The notes: generated by a model not told the origin, from the letters alone. 64,000 nt of DNA from Acidithiobacillus sp. YTS05 (GCF_024396695.1 NZ_CP094359.1:248001-312000), one strand, 5' to 3'. Positions 1 through 9,526 are shown, counted from the first letter of the stretch. Program-made: numbers and translations.

Positions 1-1446
1 GTTTGGCAGATCTACCGGGATACCGGTACCGCTCACCTGTTGGTGATTTCCGGTTCCCATGTGGCCGTCATCACCGGCTTTTTTCTCTGGCTCTGGCGCT
101 CCCTCTGGCGCCGTGTTCCGGCCCTCGTCCGCCGTTGGCCAGCGCAGCAGGCGGCGCTCCTGGCGGCCATCCCGGTAGCCTGGACCTATGCTTACTTGGC
201 GGGCATGCAAAGTCCGGGGGAGCGCGCTGCCTGGATGATTACCGCCGCCAGCGTGGCAGCTTTGCTGGGCCGCCGCCATGCGGCGTGGTCCGGCCTTGCC
301 TTCAGCGCGGCGATGATGGCCGTGCTCGATCCGGGGCAGGTCATCGATCTGGGCTACTGGCTGTCGATCCTGGCGGTGGCGGTGCTGATCAGTCTGGGCA
401 TGGAGGAAGGCCAGTGGCGCCAGGCCCTGGCGGCGCAGTGGCGAGTCTCGATCCTGCTGCTGCCGCTGCTTGCCTTTCTCTTTGGCAGCATCTCGCTGAT
501 CTCGCCGCTGGCCAATCTGCTGGTGATACCGCTGATCGAGCTACTCGCCGTGCCCTTGGCCTTGCTCGGCGCAGCCTTCTCGCTGCTGGACTGGGAATTG
601 GGTTACCGCCTGCTCTTTCGCCTCGTAGCCCTGGAAATGCAGGCCGTAACCGCCTTGCTCGACTGGCTGCGCCATTGGCCCTGGGCCCTGCTGACGGTGA
701 CGCCGGGGCGCTTCTGGGCGGCACTCGCCAGCGCCATACTCTTTGCGTTGCTCCTGCTGCCGCGCTATTGGCCGGGACGGAATCTGGCCTATCTCGGTTT
801 TGTACCCCTCCTGGCGCCGGGGCCGGTGCCGGATGGCTTCCGCCTGGAAGAGCTGCCAGTGGGCAAGGGAATGGCGTTGTTCTGGCACTCCGGCCGGGAG
901 ACGGGACTCTACACCGCCAACCTCTGGCATCGCCCGGATCAGCGAGCCCTGACACCACTGCTCGCAGCGCAGTTGCAGAAATCTGGACAGAGTCGTCTGC
1001 GCGTTTGGGTGCTTGGTGATCTGAGCCTGCCGCAGCCCTTGCCGGCTGCTACAGAGAGCCTGATTCCGCTTGGCAATCGCCTGGGGGCCGCCGATCGACC
1101 CCTAGGTGCGTGTGCCGAAGGTGTCATCCCCGGTGGCCGAGTCCTGCACTTCGCCCCAGTGCAGCCTTGCGTGCTCAGCCTCGATGCCGGGCGGGTATTG
1201 ATTTTGGGGGATATGGACGAGGCAACGGAAAAACGTTTTTTTGCCGCGCATTTCGCCATTGCCCCCAAGCTGATTTTTGCACCCTATACCTGGGATGTCT
1301 GGCAACGCCATGCCCTGCTGCACCAGTACCCCTATGCCAGTATCCGCTATCTTGGCGAAGACCCCGGGCCGCCCTGGCATTGGCAAGGCGGCAGCTTGCA
1401 TCTGCCACAGGCCGCGCGTCCCCGTCCGTACTGGGAGTTGGCGTGA
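1..1446 (+). CDS. comEC: ComEC/Rec2 DNA-uptake channel, C-terminal 481 residues (5' end outside window)
   Basis: ComEC forms the inner-membrane channel that passes single-stranded DNA into the cytoplasm during natural transformation. The frame is open from base 1, so the start lies upstream. The first residues contain the family signature YRDTGTAHLLVISGSHVAV, followed by about seven hydrophobic segments to roughly residue 260 of the visible part. The remaining 200 residues sit where ComEC normally carries a metallo-beta-lactamase-like domain. That region keeps a recognisable strand (VLILGDMDEATEKRFF) but I find no HxHxDH metal motif, so the domain looks degenerate. It is followed by a 98-bp gap before exbB. 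The family call is sure; the loss of nuclease function is inferred from the missing motif. Confidence 0.88.
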   Translation, partial: VWQIYRDTGTAHLLVISGSHVAVITGFFLWLWRSLWRRVPALVRRWPAQQAALLAAIPVAWTYAYLAGMQSPGERAAWMITAASVAALLGRRHAAWSGLAFSAAMMAVLDPGQVIDLGYWLSILAVAVLISLGMEEGQWRQALAAQWRVSILLLPLLAFLFGSISLISPLANLLVIPLIELLAVPLALLGAAFSLLDWELGYRLLFRLVALEMQAVTALLDWLRHWPWALLTVTPGRFWAALASAILFALLLLPRYWPGRNLAYLGFVPLLAPGPVPDGFRLEELPVGKGMALFWHSGRETGLYTANLWHRPDQRALTPLLAAQLQKSGQSRLRVWVLGDLSLPQPLPAATESLIPLGNRLGAADRPLGACAEGVIPGGRVLHFAPVQPCVLSLDAGRVLILGDMDEATEKRFFAAHFAIAPKLIFAPYTWDVWQRHALLHQYPYASIRYLGEDPGPPWHWQGGSLHLPQAARPRPYWELA

Positions 1447-1480
1447 TCCCCGCTCTTGCTCACCAGGCGTAACAGAAAGG

Positions 1481-1511
1481 TTCTCGGCAAATCTGGTGCT
1501 TATGCTATAGT
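1481..1511 (+). promoter_or_regulatory. Candidate sigma-70 promoter for exbB operon
   Basis: An extended -10 (TGC followed by TATAGT at 1506-1511) lies 34 bases before the GTG start of exbB. A weak -35 (TTCTCG, 1481-1486) sits 19 bases upstream. The position in the only gap between comEC and exbB supports it. The -35 match is poor. Confidence 0.45.
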
Positions 1512-1544
1512 CGCTCCCCGTAAGTTATCTGGCGGGAGTGTTGC

Positions 1545-2162
1545 GTGCGAGATCTCGTAGAGTTGTTCAGCCTGGGCGGTTTTGTGCTGCCCATCCTCAT
1601 TTTGGCCGCGATTCTGGCCCTGGCTATCGTCGGTAATCGCTTTTGGGTGCTGCGGCGGGCGCGGGTTGTGCCGCAGGGTCTGGTCGAGCGGGTTGCCGAC
1701 ATGGTGGAAGCGGGGAAACTGCCGCAAGTCGTCAAGCAGCTCTATGAAAACGACACGCCCCTGGCACGTATTCTTCTGGTTGCCCTGCAGCAGGTGGGGC
1801 AGCCACGAGACGCCATCAAAGAGGCCGTCGAGGACGCCGGGCGCCACGAAATGGCGCATCTCGATCGCTACCTGAACTTCCTGGGCAGTATTGCCGGTGT
1901 CGCGCCGCTGCTCGGCCTGCTCGGTACCGTCTTTGGCATCATGCATGCCTTTGCTGCCATTGGTGCGGTGGGTATGGGCGATCCCAAGGCCCTGGCGGGC
2001 GGCATTGCCGAGGCGTTGATCACCACTGCGGCGGGCCTGATCGTCGCCATCCCCAGTCTGCTCTTTTATCGCTATTTCCGCGGGCGTGTGGAGGTACTGG
2101 TGCTGGCTACCGAGAAGGATGTCTTGAAACTGGTCAACTTGCTGGCAGGCGGAAAATCATGA
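1545..2162 (+). CDS. exbB: ExbB/TolQ/MotA-family proton channel
   Basis: Inner-membrane subunit that, with ExbD, uses the proton gradient to energise outer-membrane processes. The protein has 205 residues and three membrane segments at about 10-30, 112-134 and 152-175, with the long cytoplasmic loop between the first and second that is typical of ExbB. The start is a GTG preceded by GGGAG. The stop overlaps the exbD start as ATGA, showing translational coupling. No ybgC, tolA, tolB or pal is nearby, which favours the ExbB type over TolQ. The placement directly before lipid-A genes recalls other proteobacterial lpxK-kdsB clusters that carry exbBD. Its energised partner is not in the window. 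Confidence 0.85.
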   Translation: MRDLVELFSLGGFVLPILILAAILALAIVGNRFWVLRRARVVPQGLVERVADMVEAGKLPQVVKQLYENDTPLARILLVALQQVGQPRDAIKEAVEDAGRHEMAHLDRYLNFLGSIAGVAPLLGLLGTVFGIMHAFAAIGAVGMGDPKALAGGIAEALITTAAGLIVAIPSLLFYRYFRGRVEVLVLATEKDVLKLVNLLAGGKS

Positions 2163-2575
2163 ATTTTCGCTCGCGGGGTGGAAGGAATGAGGAGCCGGAG
2201 ATCAACGTGATCTCCATGGTCGACATCGTCCTGGTGCTGCTGCTCTTTTTCATGGTCACCACGAGCTTTGTGCAGCACAGTCACATCTCGATGCAGTTAC
2301 CCAAGGCGCAGCAAGCCGCCAAGGGCGAACCCAAAACCCCCATCACCATCGACCTGAGTGCGACGGGGCAAGTGGCCATCGACGGCCATGGCTTGCCGAT
2401 GAGCGATCTGCTGGCCCGCCTCAAGGCCCTGGCCGCCGAGGATCCGGAGCGTGTCATCGTCTTGCGTGCCGACAAGGACGCCACTCAGCAGTATGTGATC
2501 GACGTTCTCGATGCGGCCCAGGCGGCGGGATTGACGCGCATCAGTTTCGCGACCCTGAGTCCGGCGGGACGCTGA
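2159..2575 (+). CDS. exbD: ExbD/TolR-family energy transducer
   Basis: Partner of ExbB, 138 residues. A short cytoplasmic N-terminus is followed by one membrane segment (about 18-36) carrying the conserved proton-path aspartate in SMVDIVLVLLLFFMV (Asp22). A periplasmic domain follows. It starts on the ATGA overlap with exbB and ends 3 bases before the next gene. The TolR alternative cannot be excluded from sequence alone, but the neighbours argue against a Tol-Pal role. Confidence 0.85.
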   Translation: MNFRSRGGRNEEPEINVISMVDIVLVLLLFFMVTTSFVQHSHISMQLPKAQQAAKGEPKTPITIDLSATGQVAIDGHGLPMSDLLARLKALAAEDPERVIVLRADKDATQQYVIDVLDAAQAAGLTRISFATLSPAGR

Positions 2576-2578
2576 GCC

Positions 2579-3262
2579 GTGCGCCTGGCAGGGCGCTGGC
2601 AGTCCCGTGCCGCCGCGCTGGCTGCCTTGGTGCTACGAGGGGTTGCCCAGAGTTTGCGCTGGCAGGAAGAGGGCGCCGATCGCATTCGTGCATTGCGCGA
2701 ATCCGGGCAGCCCATCATTCTGGCTTTCTGGCATGGGCGTCTCGCCCTGATTCCGGCGGCCTACCAGCGGATAGGCGGGCGAAGAGTGAAAATTTTGATC
2801 AGCGAGCATCGCGACGGCGAACTGATCGCCCAGGTGATGTCGCACTGGGGCTATGAAGCTGTGCGCGGGTCCAGTCGGCGTGGCGCCTTGAAGGGGGCCA
2901 AGGGGATGCTGCGGGCGGCGCGGGAAGGCTACGATCTGGCGATCACCCCGGATGGCCCACGCGGGCCCCGCGAGCAATTGCAGGCGGGGGTGCTGGAGCT
3001 GGCGCGTTGGACCGGGCTTCCGGTTGTTCCGGTCACCTTTTCGGCGCGCTGGGGACGTCGCTTTGCGAGTTGGGATCACTTTCTCTTCCCCCTGCCCGGT
3101 AGTCGCGCCGTGGTGCTTTGGGGAGAGCCGATGTACATTGCGGCCGACGCCTCTCCGTCCGAGATGCTCGCTCTGCAACAGAAGCTGGAGGACGAGATGC
3201 GGGCCCAGCGGCAGCGGGCGGACCGCAGGATGGAGCGGGTGGAAGAAGGATGGCAGGGATGA
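2579..3262 (+). CDS. DUF374 lysophospholipid acyltransferase-family protein
   Basis: A 227-residue member of the DUF374 family, related to LPLAT acyltransferases. The HxxxD-like motif region appears as FWHGRLAL (His52). The family signature ITPDGPRGP is at 122-130. In lipid-A gene clusters such proteins are thought to take part in lipid-A or lipoprotein acylation, but the substrate cannot be read from the sequence. GTG start 3 bases after the exbD stop; its stop overlaps the next gene (ATGA). Family assignment is firm, function is inferred from context. Confidence 0.8.
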   Translation: MRLAGRWQSRAAALAALVLRGVAQSLRWQEEGADRIRALRESGQPIILAFWHGRLALIPAAYQRIGGRRVKILISEHRDGELIAQVMSHWGYEAVRGSSRRGALKGAKGMLRAAREGYDLAITPDGPRGPREQLQAGVLELARWTGLPVVPVTFSARWGRRFASWDHFLFPLPGSRAVVLWGEPMYIAADASPSEMLALQQKLEDEMRAQRQRADRRMERVEEGWQG

Positions 3263-4404
3263 GTTATTACGGAGCCAGTTATTGGCGTGCCCGCTGGGCG
3301 AGCTGGCAGGACGCTCGGACGGGACGTCTGGCCCAGGCCAACGCCCGCTTGGGGGGGCTGAAGCTCCCCGGGGATCGCGGTCCCGTGTTGTGGTTACAGG
3401 GCGGCAGCGGACATGACGATCTGCGGCTGGGCGTCGAGCTCTGTCGGGCGATCAGTGACAAACGCCGCGATCTGCGCATGATCCTGACCTTCGAACGGGA
3501 AGATGCGACGCTGTTCCCGGAGAGCACGGCGGGCATCGAGCGTCTGGGCTATGGGTTTGGCCCCTGCGCCCATCCCCGTGCCCTGGCTACCACCCTAGAG
3601 CGTCTGCGTCCCCTGCGCTATCTGGGTTTGGGGCGGGTGCCCAGTCCCACCCTGGCGAGATTGCTCGGAGAGAAGAGTACCCCTGCCTTGGCGATCGCCG
3701 CCCCACCCACGGGGGCTGTCGGCCTCACTCCCTGGGAGGCCGTTTACCCACGCAGTCAGCGGCAATATCAGCAGTGGGAGTCCCTCGCCCGTGATGTTGG
3801 TTTGCAGGAGCCAGTGGATTTCCTCACGCTGGTGACGGTAGCGCAGGTGGAACCCAATTTTCGCAATCTGATCCTGGGCAGCCAGGGCGATGCCTTGTTT
3901 TGGGTGACGGGTTTACAGGCCAGAGACTGGCCTACCTGGATAGCCGCCTGGCAGAATTCCCCTCTGCGCCGGCGTGGCCTGCTTTTTCTCGAAGGTGTTG
4001 GTGCAGCAGCGAGTCTGCCAGTCTTGTCCACGTGGCGACGAGAGCCGGTGGAGGTCGGCAGTATTCTGCGGGTGGACGAAGCGCGCTGGCACCCCGCCCT
4101 GGCGGCTGCCTGTGACGCTGTGCATCTCCTCGCTGTCGGGAATATGCAGTTATGGCAGATCTTTGCCGGTGGGCGCCCTCTCAGTCAGGGCTTGGGCCTG
4201 CAATGGGCACTGCCCAGCACCCTGACCGTCGAGCCGCGCCAATTGGCCCAGCCCGCCGCAGTGCTGCAGCACTGGGCGTCGGTGTTGGCGGAGCCCATTG
4301 CGGCGCGGGAAGAGGCCGATGCCTATCGGCGCTATTTCTGGCAGGAGCGTCGCGTGGCCGGGGAGCGCTTGCCGGAGTTCTTGCAGCGGGTCTTCGATTG
4401 GTAA
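3259..4404 (+). CDS. Divergent WaaA-like (Kdo transferase-like) protein, function uncertain
   Basis: A 381-residue protein in the position where lipid-A clusters often carry waaA. Weak resemblance to the N-terminal domain of Kdo transferase (GT30) can be seen: a strand-loop LWLQGGSGHDD where WaaA has HAxSxGE, then a DLRMILTFE strand, and a later segment LGSQGDALFWVTGLQ. I cannot see the canonical SxGE catalytic segment. It may be a non-catalytic or altered-specificity relative, or an unrelated fold. The ATG at 3259 was chosen over 3250 because it overlaps the previous stop as ATGA and has the GAAGAAGG ribosome site at proper spacing. The gene is coupled to lpxK. Confidence 0.6.
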   Translation: MSYYGASYWRARWASWQDARTGRLAQANARLGGLKLPGDRGPVLWLQGGSGHDDLRLGVELCRAISDKRRDLRMILTFEREDATLFPESTAGIERLGYGFGPCAHPRALATTLERLRPLRYLGLGRVPSPTLARLLGEKSTPALAIAAPPTGAVGLTPWEAVYPRSQRQYQQWESLARDVGLQEPVDFLTLVTVAQVEPNFRNLILGSQGDALFWVTGLQARDWPTWIAAWQNSPLRRRGLLFLEGVGAAASLPVLSTWRREPVEVGSILRVDEARWHPALAAACDAVHLLAVGNMQLWQIFAGGRPLSQGLGLQWALPSTLTVEPRQLAQPAAVLQHWASVLAEPIAAREEADAYRRYFWQERRVAGERLPEFLQRVFDW

Positions 4405-4411
4405 GCCCGGT

Positions 4412-5413
4412 TTGCTGAGCTGGCGCCAGGAGCTGGAGCGGCAGTGGTACGCCGGTGGCGTCGGTGCCTATCTCCTACGCCCCTTAGGTGCCATCTATTG
4501 CGCCTTGGCAGCGCGGCGGCGCGCCCGGGCGAGGCGTCTGCCCGGAGCCTTGCCGAGCATCGTTGTGGGCAATCTCAACGTGGGAGGGAGCGCGAAAACT
4601 CCGATGACGATGGCTTTGCTCCGCTACCTGCAAAGCCACTCCTGGCATCCAGCCGCTATCAGCCGCGGCTATGGCGCGCACCCACCGCAGGAGCCCTATG
4701 CCGTGCTTCCGGACGATTCTCCCGTCCGTGCCGGCGACGAGCCCCTGCTGCTGCGCAGCGTAGCTCCGGTCTTTCTCAGTCGCCGCCGCCATGCCGGCAT
4801 CTTGGCTGCCGCCAATGCTGGGCACGACATCGTCGTTCTCGATGATGGTTTTCAGCATCTTGCCCTGCAACCCAGTCTCTCCCTCCTCCTGCTGCAAGGG
4901 GAAAGACCCCTGGGTAACGGGCGTTGCCTGCCGTCCGGTCCCCTGCGCGAGGCGAAAACGGCTCTGCAGGCCGCCGATGCCCTGCTCTGCGATCCTGCCG
5001 CCGCTGGCAGTGCAGACCTCGTGGGTATCGCTCCGCCCTGTTTTCGCTTCGAGCAGCAGGCTACGCGCCTGGTGCCCCTGCACGATCCCGTGCAGGAACT
5101 GCCACTGCAGGCGTTGCGCAATCGCCACGTCCATGCGGTTACCGGCATTGCCCGTCCGGAGCGTTTCCAACGCACGCTGGAGGTCTTGGGAGCGCAGGTA
5201 ACCCTGCATTCCTTCCCCGACCATCACGTCTTTCGCCAGCAGGATCTGGTAAATATAAGCGCGCCCCTCGTCATAACCAGTAAGGATGCCGTAAAATGCA
5301 TGCAGTTGGCTGGTCTCCCAGAGATTTGGGTGCTGGAGATCGGTATCCATTGGGAGCCATCCTTCAGCCACTGGCTCGATCAGCGGCTGGCTACCTGGAG
5401 GAGTCCACAGTGA
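4412..5413 (+). CDS. lpxK: Tetraacyldisaccharide 4'-kinase (lipid A)
   Basis: LpxK phosphorylates the 4' position of the lipid-A disaccharide precursor at the inner membrane. The N-terminus (WRQELERQWYAGG followed by a hydrophobic stretch) is typical. The P-loop region reads GNLNVGGSAKTP at residues 53-64, with alanine where most LpxK have glycine before KTP. The motifs SRGYG and VLDDGFQH are both present. The best start is a TTG at 4412, giving 333 residues; the first ATG in frame (4298) would overlap the previous gene by over 100 bases and add unrelated residues. The stop overlaps the next gene's GTG start. Confidence 0.9.
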   Translation: MLSWRQELERQWYAGGVGAYLLRPLGAIYCALAARRRARARRLPGALPSIVVGNLNVGGSAKTPMTMALLRYLQSHSWHPAAISRGYGAHPPQEPYAVLPDDSPVRAGDEPLLLRSVAPVFLSRRRHAGILAAANAGHDIVVLDDGFQHLALQPSLSLLLLQGERPLGNGRCLPSGPLREAKTALQAADALLCDPAAAGSADLVGIAPPCFRFEQQATRLVPLHDPVQELPLQALRNRHVHAVTGIARPERFQRTLEVLGAQVTLHSFPDHHVFRQQDLVNISAPLVITSKDAVKCMQLAGLPEIWVLEIGIHWEPSFSHWLDQRLATWRSPQ

Positions 5414-5592
5414 AAATCGATCGCCGTTTACTCGATCTGCTCGCCTGTCCGGCCTGTAAAGGCCCCCTCCTGCCTTGCGCAGAGCAGAGCGCCCTCTGCT
5501 GCAGTCGCTGCAGGTTGCGCTTTCCGGTCCGCGATGGCATTCCGGTCCTCCTGCTGGAAGATGCGGAGCCGTTGGATGGCGAAAGCAAGTGA
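5410..5592 (+). CDS. Trm112-family small zinc protein (YcaR-like)
   Basis: A 60-residue protein beginning MKIDRRLLDLLACPACKGP. The CPAC pair and a second pair (CSRC) are likely zinc ligands, as in the Trm112/UPF0434 family. The family sits between lpxK and kdsB in many Gram-negative genomes. The GTG start overlaps the lpxK stop (GTGA), and its own stop overlaps the kdsB GTG. The role in bacteria is not settled. Confidence 0.85.
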   Translation: MKIDRRLLDLLACPACKGPLLPCAEQSALCCSRCRLRFPVRDGIPVLLLEDAEPLDGESK

Positions 5593-6365
5593 GTTTTACC
5601 GTTCTCATTCCGGCGCGCATGGCGTCTTCCCGCCTTCCGGGAAAAATGCTCCTGCCCATTGGCGGACTGCCCATGATCGAGAGGGTGCGGCGTTGTGCCT
5701 TGACCAGTGGTGCGGGACGCGTGGTGGTAGCGGCAGACGACGAGCAGATCCTGGCGGCAGTGCGCGCACATGGCGGCGAGGCGGTACAGACCGACTCGCG
5801 TCACAGTTGCGGTAGCGAGCGCCTGGCCGAGGCGGTTCAGATTCTCGGATTGCCAGCGGACGAAATCATCGTCAACCTGCAGGGCGATGAACCGCAAATG
5901 CCGGCGACACTGATGCATGCGGTGGCTGCCGCCCTTGCCGAAGATCCGGCTCTGCTGGTCGCCACCGCAGCGGTGCCCCTGACCCACTGGGAAGAACTGG
6001 TCGATCCCCACGCCGTCAAGGTGGTGCTGAACGCCGCCAAGGATGCCTTGTATTTCTCCCGGGCTCCCATTCCCTGGGAACGTGATCGCTATCCGTTGAC
6101 CGAAGGCGCCGAATTGCCCGCAGGCCAGCATTGGCGCCACCTTGGTCTCTATGCCTATCGTGCTGGCTTTCTGCAGGAGTATGCACGCTGGCCGCGTTCG
6201 GCCCTGGAAGAGCTGGAGTCGTTGGAGCAACTGCGGATACTCGAACGCGGATACCGAATTCGGGTATGCTGTAGCGATGTTGTTCCGCCGATTGGGGTCG
6301 ATACCCCCGCGGATCTGGCCCGCGTGCGGGCCGCATTTTCCACCCAGGAGGAGTGTTCTGCATGA
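5589..6365 (+). CDS. kdsB: CMP-Kdo synthetase (3-deoxy-manno-octulosonate cytidylyltransferase)
   Basis: KdsB activates Kdo with CTP for the inner core of lipopolysaccharide. The 258-residue protein has the nucleotide-binding start [12 protein letters not shown] (from residue 8), the motif NLQGDEP, the segment [12 protein letters not shown] and the closing [12 protein letters not shown]. It starts with GTG overlapping the previous stop, and its own stop overlaps the ppa start (ATGA). Length and motifs match the family. Confidence 0.95.
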   Translation: MSFTVLIPARMASSRLPGKMLLPIGGLPMIERVRRCALTSGAGRVVVAADDEQILAAVRAHGGEAVQTDSRHSCGSERLAEAVQILGLPADEIIVNLQGDEPQMPATLMHAVAAALAEDPALLVATAAVPLTHWEELVDPHAVKVVLNAAKDALYFSRAPIPWERDRYPLTEGAELPAGQHWRHLGLYAYRAGFLQEYARWPRSALEELESLEQLRILERGYRIRVCCSDVVPPIGVDTPADLARVRAAFSTQEECSA

Positions 6366-6886
6366 AGTTGAAGGAAATCCCCGCCGGCAAGGCCGTCCCC
6401 GATGACATCAACGTCGTCATCGAGATTCCGCAAGGCTCCAGCATCAAGTATGAGGTCGACAAGGCTTCGGAAGCCGTCTTTGTCGATCGTTTTCTCTTTA
6501 CCGCCATGCACTATCCGCTGAACTATGGCTTCATCCCCAATACCCTGTCGGATGATGGCGATCCCACGGATGTGTTGGTCGTTTCCCCGCAGCCGGTGGC
6601 GCCCGGCACGGTCCTGCGTGCCCGTCCGGTAGGCGTGTTGACGATGGAAGATGAGAAAGGCCTGGATATGAAGGTGATTGCCGTGCCCCATGCCAAGATC
6701 GCACCCGGTTATGAGGCGATCAGGGACGTCAAGGATCTGCCGCAGTCCCTACTCGATCAGGTGCGGCATTTCTTTGAGCACTATAAGGATCTCGAGCCCG
6801 GCAAATGGGTAAAACTCAAGGATTGGTCCGGTGTCGAAGCCGCCCGTGAAATCATCCAAAAGGACGTTGCCCGCTTCCCGGGATAA
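6362..6886 (+). CDS. ppa: Inorganic pyrophosphatase (family I)
   Basis: A 174-residue soluble enzyme that splits pyrophosphate and so pulls biosynthetic reactions forward, including the CMP-Kdo step of its neighbour. Family I signatures are present: [14 protein letters not shown], the metal-binding [10 protein letters not shown], and a KDWSG segment near the C-terminus. A strong AGGAGGAG ribosome site (6346-6353) lies 8 bases before the ATG at 6362, which rules out the in-frame GTG at 6353. Confidence 0.96.
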   Translation: MKLKEIPAGKAVPDDINVVIEIPQGSSIKYEVDKASEAVFVDRFLFTAMHYPLNYGFIPNTLSDDGDPTDVLVVSPQPVAPGTVLRARPVGVLTMEDEKGLDMKVIAVPHAKIAPGYEAIRDVKDLPQSLLDQVRHFFEHYKDLEPGKWVKLKDWSGVEAAREIIQKDVARFPG

Positions 6887-7277
6887 GCCTTGCGCGCAGG
6901 CCGGTACCTTCCTAGTCCCGGCTTCCGCTGCTCTGCCTGCTGCCTTGTCCTGGGGCCGGCTGGAGGCCGACGGGCCGTTGTGGCAGAGGGTCCCGAGCCG
7001 CGATGAGTACGGCCACCTGCTTGCCGACTTTCGTATGATCTTCCCCGGTTTGCGGCGCCACAGCAGCGAGCGGCAATTGCGCACCCTGCGTCTGGTGGGC
7101 GGCGTCTTGCAGCGCTACCAGAATTGGGTGGTCTTTGCCGACCTCAACCTGCGCATGAATCTGCTTTGGGTGAGTATCCGCGCACGTCCTGGCCTGACCG
7201 TGGAAATCCCCGCCGCCATTCTCGAAGAGGTACCGGAAGCCCGCCTGCTGGCGCCTTACTGGCGCCGCCAGCGTTAG
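6831..7277 (+). CDS. Small uncharacterised protein
   Basis: I do not recognise this protein. The open frame begins with a GTG inside ppa; a TTG at 6945 is an alternative that would avoid most of the overlap. The conserved-looking part is the last 100 residues, rich in Arg and Leu, with an aromatic segment ([27 protein letters not shown]). It has no signal peptide or membrane segment. It ends with TAG at 7275-7277, overlapping by 3 bases the TAA of convergent clpA. It could be co-transcribed with ppa. Confidence 0.5.
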   Translation: MSKPPVKSSKRTLPASRDKPCAQAGTFLVPASAALPAALSWGRLEADGPLWQRVPSRDEYGHLLADFRMIFPGLRRHSSERQLRTLRLVGGVLQRYQNWVVFADLNLRMNLLWVSIRARPGLTVEIPAAILEEVPEARLLAPYWRRQR

Positions 7278-9523
7278 ACGGGAGCGGTCTCGGGGAGACG
7301 CAGGACGACCTTGTCTCCTTCCAGGGTTGCACTGATCTGCGTGCCCTTGGGGAGATCGCCAAAGAGGATGTGTTCCGCCAGCGGTTTTTTCAGTTCCTCC
7401 TGAATCAGCCGCGCCATTGGCCGCGCACCCATAAGCGGATCGTAGCCCTTCTTCGCTAGCCAGTCGCGCAGCTCGCTGCTGACCTCCAGGCTATATCCCT
7501 TCTGCAGGAGCTGTTCATCCAGTTCCATGAGCAGCTTGTCGACCACGTGCAGAATGTCCTCCCGCGCCAGGGGGGAGAAGGGCACGATGGCGTCGAGGCG
7601 GTTGCGGAATTCGGGCGCGAAGATCCGCCGAATGCTCTCCATTTCCTTGCCGGTTTCGTTCGCCTTCTGGACGAAGCCGATCGCTGCCTTTCCCTGTTCC
7701 TCAGCGCCAGCATTGGTGGTCATGACCAGAATCACCTGGCGGAAATCCACTTGCCGGCCGCTGGCATCGGTGAGTTTGCCATGATCCATGACCTGCAGGA
7801 GCACGTTGAAGATATCCGGGTGCGCCTTTTCGATTTCATCGAGGAGCAGAACGGCATGCGGCTGCTTCAAAATCGCATCGCTGAGCAGACCAGACTGATC
7901 GTAGCCCACATAGCCAGGCGGTGCGCCAATGAGGCGCGACACGCTATGCCGCTCCATATACTCGCTCATATCAAAGCGCAGCAACGGAATACCCAAAAGC
8001 TGTGCCAGCTGCCGGGTCAGCTCGGTTTTGCCGACGCCCGTGGGGCCGGAGAAGAGGAAGGCACCAATCGGTTTCTCGGCGTGCCGCAGCCCCGCGCGGG
8101 AGAGCTTGATGGCCGCGCTCAGCTCGCGGATGGCACGATCCTGACCAAAGATCACCAGCCCCAGGTCGCGTTCGAGGTTCTTCAGTGCCGTGCGGTCGTC
8201 GAGAGAGACGGACTTGCCCGGGATACGTGCCATTTTGGCCACCATCTCCTCAATGTCATGAACGCCGATGCTCTTCTTGCGCCGCGACGGCGGGAGCAGG
8301 GCCTGGGCGGCGCCAACCTCATCGATGACGTCGATGGCCTTGTCGGGCAGGTGCCGGTCGTGGATATGCTTGATGGACAATTCCACGGCTGCACGCAAGG
8401 CGGCGTCGGTATAGCGCAGGTGGTGATGATTCTCGAAGTGCCGTTTGAGTCCACGGAGCACCTCGACCGCCTCATCCGGGCTCGGCTCGGGCACGTCGAT
8501 CTTCTGAAAGCGGCGACTGAGGGCGCGGTCTTTCTCAAAATGCTGACGGAACTCCTGGTAAGTGGTAGCGCCGATACACTTCAGCTCCCCTGCCGCCAGA
8601 GCGGGTTTGAGCAGGTTGGAGGCATCCATGGCCCCCCCGGAAACGGCACCGGCACCGACGATAGTGTGGATCTCGTCAATGAAGAGGATGGCCTTGGGCT
8701 GTCGTTGTAGGGCCTTGAGCACTGCCTTGAGGCGCTCCTCGAAGTCGCCACGATAGCGGGAGCCGGCGATCAGGGCACCCATATCGAGGGCATAGATGGT
8801 GGCGTTTTCCAGAATTTCCGGCACGTTGCCGTAGACGATGGCACGTGCCAAACCTTCGACGATGGCCGTCTTGCCGACCCCGGGCTCACCCACGAAGAGC
8901 GGGTTGTTCTTGCGTCTGCGGGCAAGAATCTGCAATGCGCGCTCCAATTCATGGGCGCGACCAATGAGCGGATCGATGCGTCCAGCCCGGGCCAGGGCGT
9001 TGAGATTGCGCGTATACGCAGACAGCGGATCCTTGCCAGACTTGTTCTGCTCTTTCTCGGTTTCTGGTTCTTCACCTTCTTCCTGGCTATCGTCGCGCGG
9101 ATGCCCGTGGGCAAGGTAGGTAACCACATCCATCCGCGATACATGTTCCTTCTGCAGAAAATACACTGCATGGGATTCCCGCTCAGCGAAGAGAGCGACC
9201 AGCACATTGGCACCGGTGACGGCATCCTTGCCGGCCGACTGCACGTGATATAAAGCACGCTGAATCACCCGCTGAAAGCCGATGGAGGGCTGACTGTTGA
9301 CGGTGCCGGCCTGTCCCAGGGAGGGAATTTTCTTGCTCAGGAATCCTCTGAGCTCGCGCCCGAGGCGCTTGCGGTCGGCGCCACAGGCATCCAGCACCTC
9401 TTGGCTGGCCGGGTTGTCGAGCAAGGCCAGCAGCAGATGCTCGACCGAGGCATACTCATGCCCAAATTCGCGCGCCGTCTGAAATGCCTGATTGATGGAC
9501 TGTTCCAAGGGCTTGTCGATCAT
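7274..9523 (-). CDS. clpA: ATP-dependent Clp protease ATP-binding subunit ClpA
   Basis: ClpA is the AAA+ unfoldase that feeds substrates to ClpP. The 749-residue protein has an N-terminal Clp repeat domain (1-145), an acidic linker, a first ATPase module with Walker A GEPGVGKT at 212-219 and Walker [10 protein letters not shown], and a second module with GPTGVGKT and [13 protein letters not shown]. The C-terminal domain follows. Start: ATG after AAAAGGAGTGAGCG, 3 bases downstream of clpS. No clpP is in this window. Convergent overlap of stop codons with the plus-strand gene is noted separately. Confidence 0.97.
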   Translation of the reverse strand: MIDKPLEQSINQAFQTAREFGHEYASVEHLLLALLDNPASQEVLDACGADRKRLGRELRGFLSKKIPSLGQAGTVNSQPSIGFQRVIQRALYHVQSAGKDAVTGANVLVALFAERESHAVYFLQKEHVSRMDVVTYLAHGHPRDDSQEEGEEPETEKEQNKSGKDPLSAYTRNLNALARAGRIDPLIGRAHELERALQILARRRKNNPLFVGEPGVGKTAIVEGLARAIVYGNVPEILENATIYALDMGALIAGSRYRGDFEERLKAVLKALQRQPKAILFIDEIHTIVGAGAVSGGAMDASNLLKPALAAGELKCIGATTYQEFRQHFEKDRALSRRFQKIDVPEPSPDEAVEVLRGLKRHFENHHHLRYTDAALRAAVELSIKHIHDRHLPDKAIDVIDEVGAAQALLPPSRRKKSIGVHDIEEMVAKMARIPGKSVSLDDRTALKNLERDLGLVIFGQDRAIRELSAAIKLSRAGLRHAEKPIGAFLFSGPTGVGKTELTRQLAQLLGIPLLRFDMSEYMERHSVSRLIGAPPGYVGYDQSGLLSDAILKQPHAVLLLDEIEKAHPDIFNVLLQVMDHGKLTDASGRQVDFRQVILVMTTNAGAEEQGKAAIGFVQKANETGKEMESIRRIFAPEFRNRLDAIVPFSPLAREDILHVVDKLLMELDEQLLQKGYSLEVSSELRDWLAKKGYDPLMGARPMARLIQEELKKPLAEHILFGDLPKGTQISATLEGDKVVLRLPETAPV

Positions 9524-9526
9524 CGC

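Noticed and set aside
1486-1498. GG-N10-GC match upstream of exbB that could be read as a sigma-54 site
   Set aside because: It matches only GGCA and TGC, no upstream dyad is present, and a good extended -10 overlaps it. It shows that GG-N10-GC alone is weak evidence.
4484-5674. A 396-codon minus-strand frame across lpxK and kdsB
   Set aside because: It is the antisense shadow of well-supported genes in G+C-rich DNA; its product has no family features.
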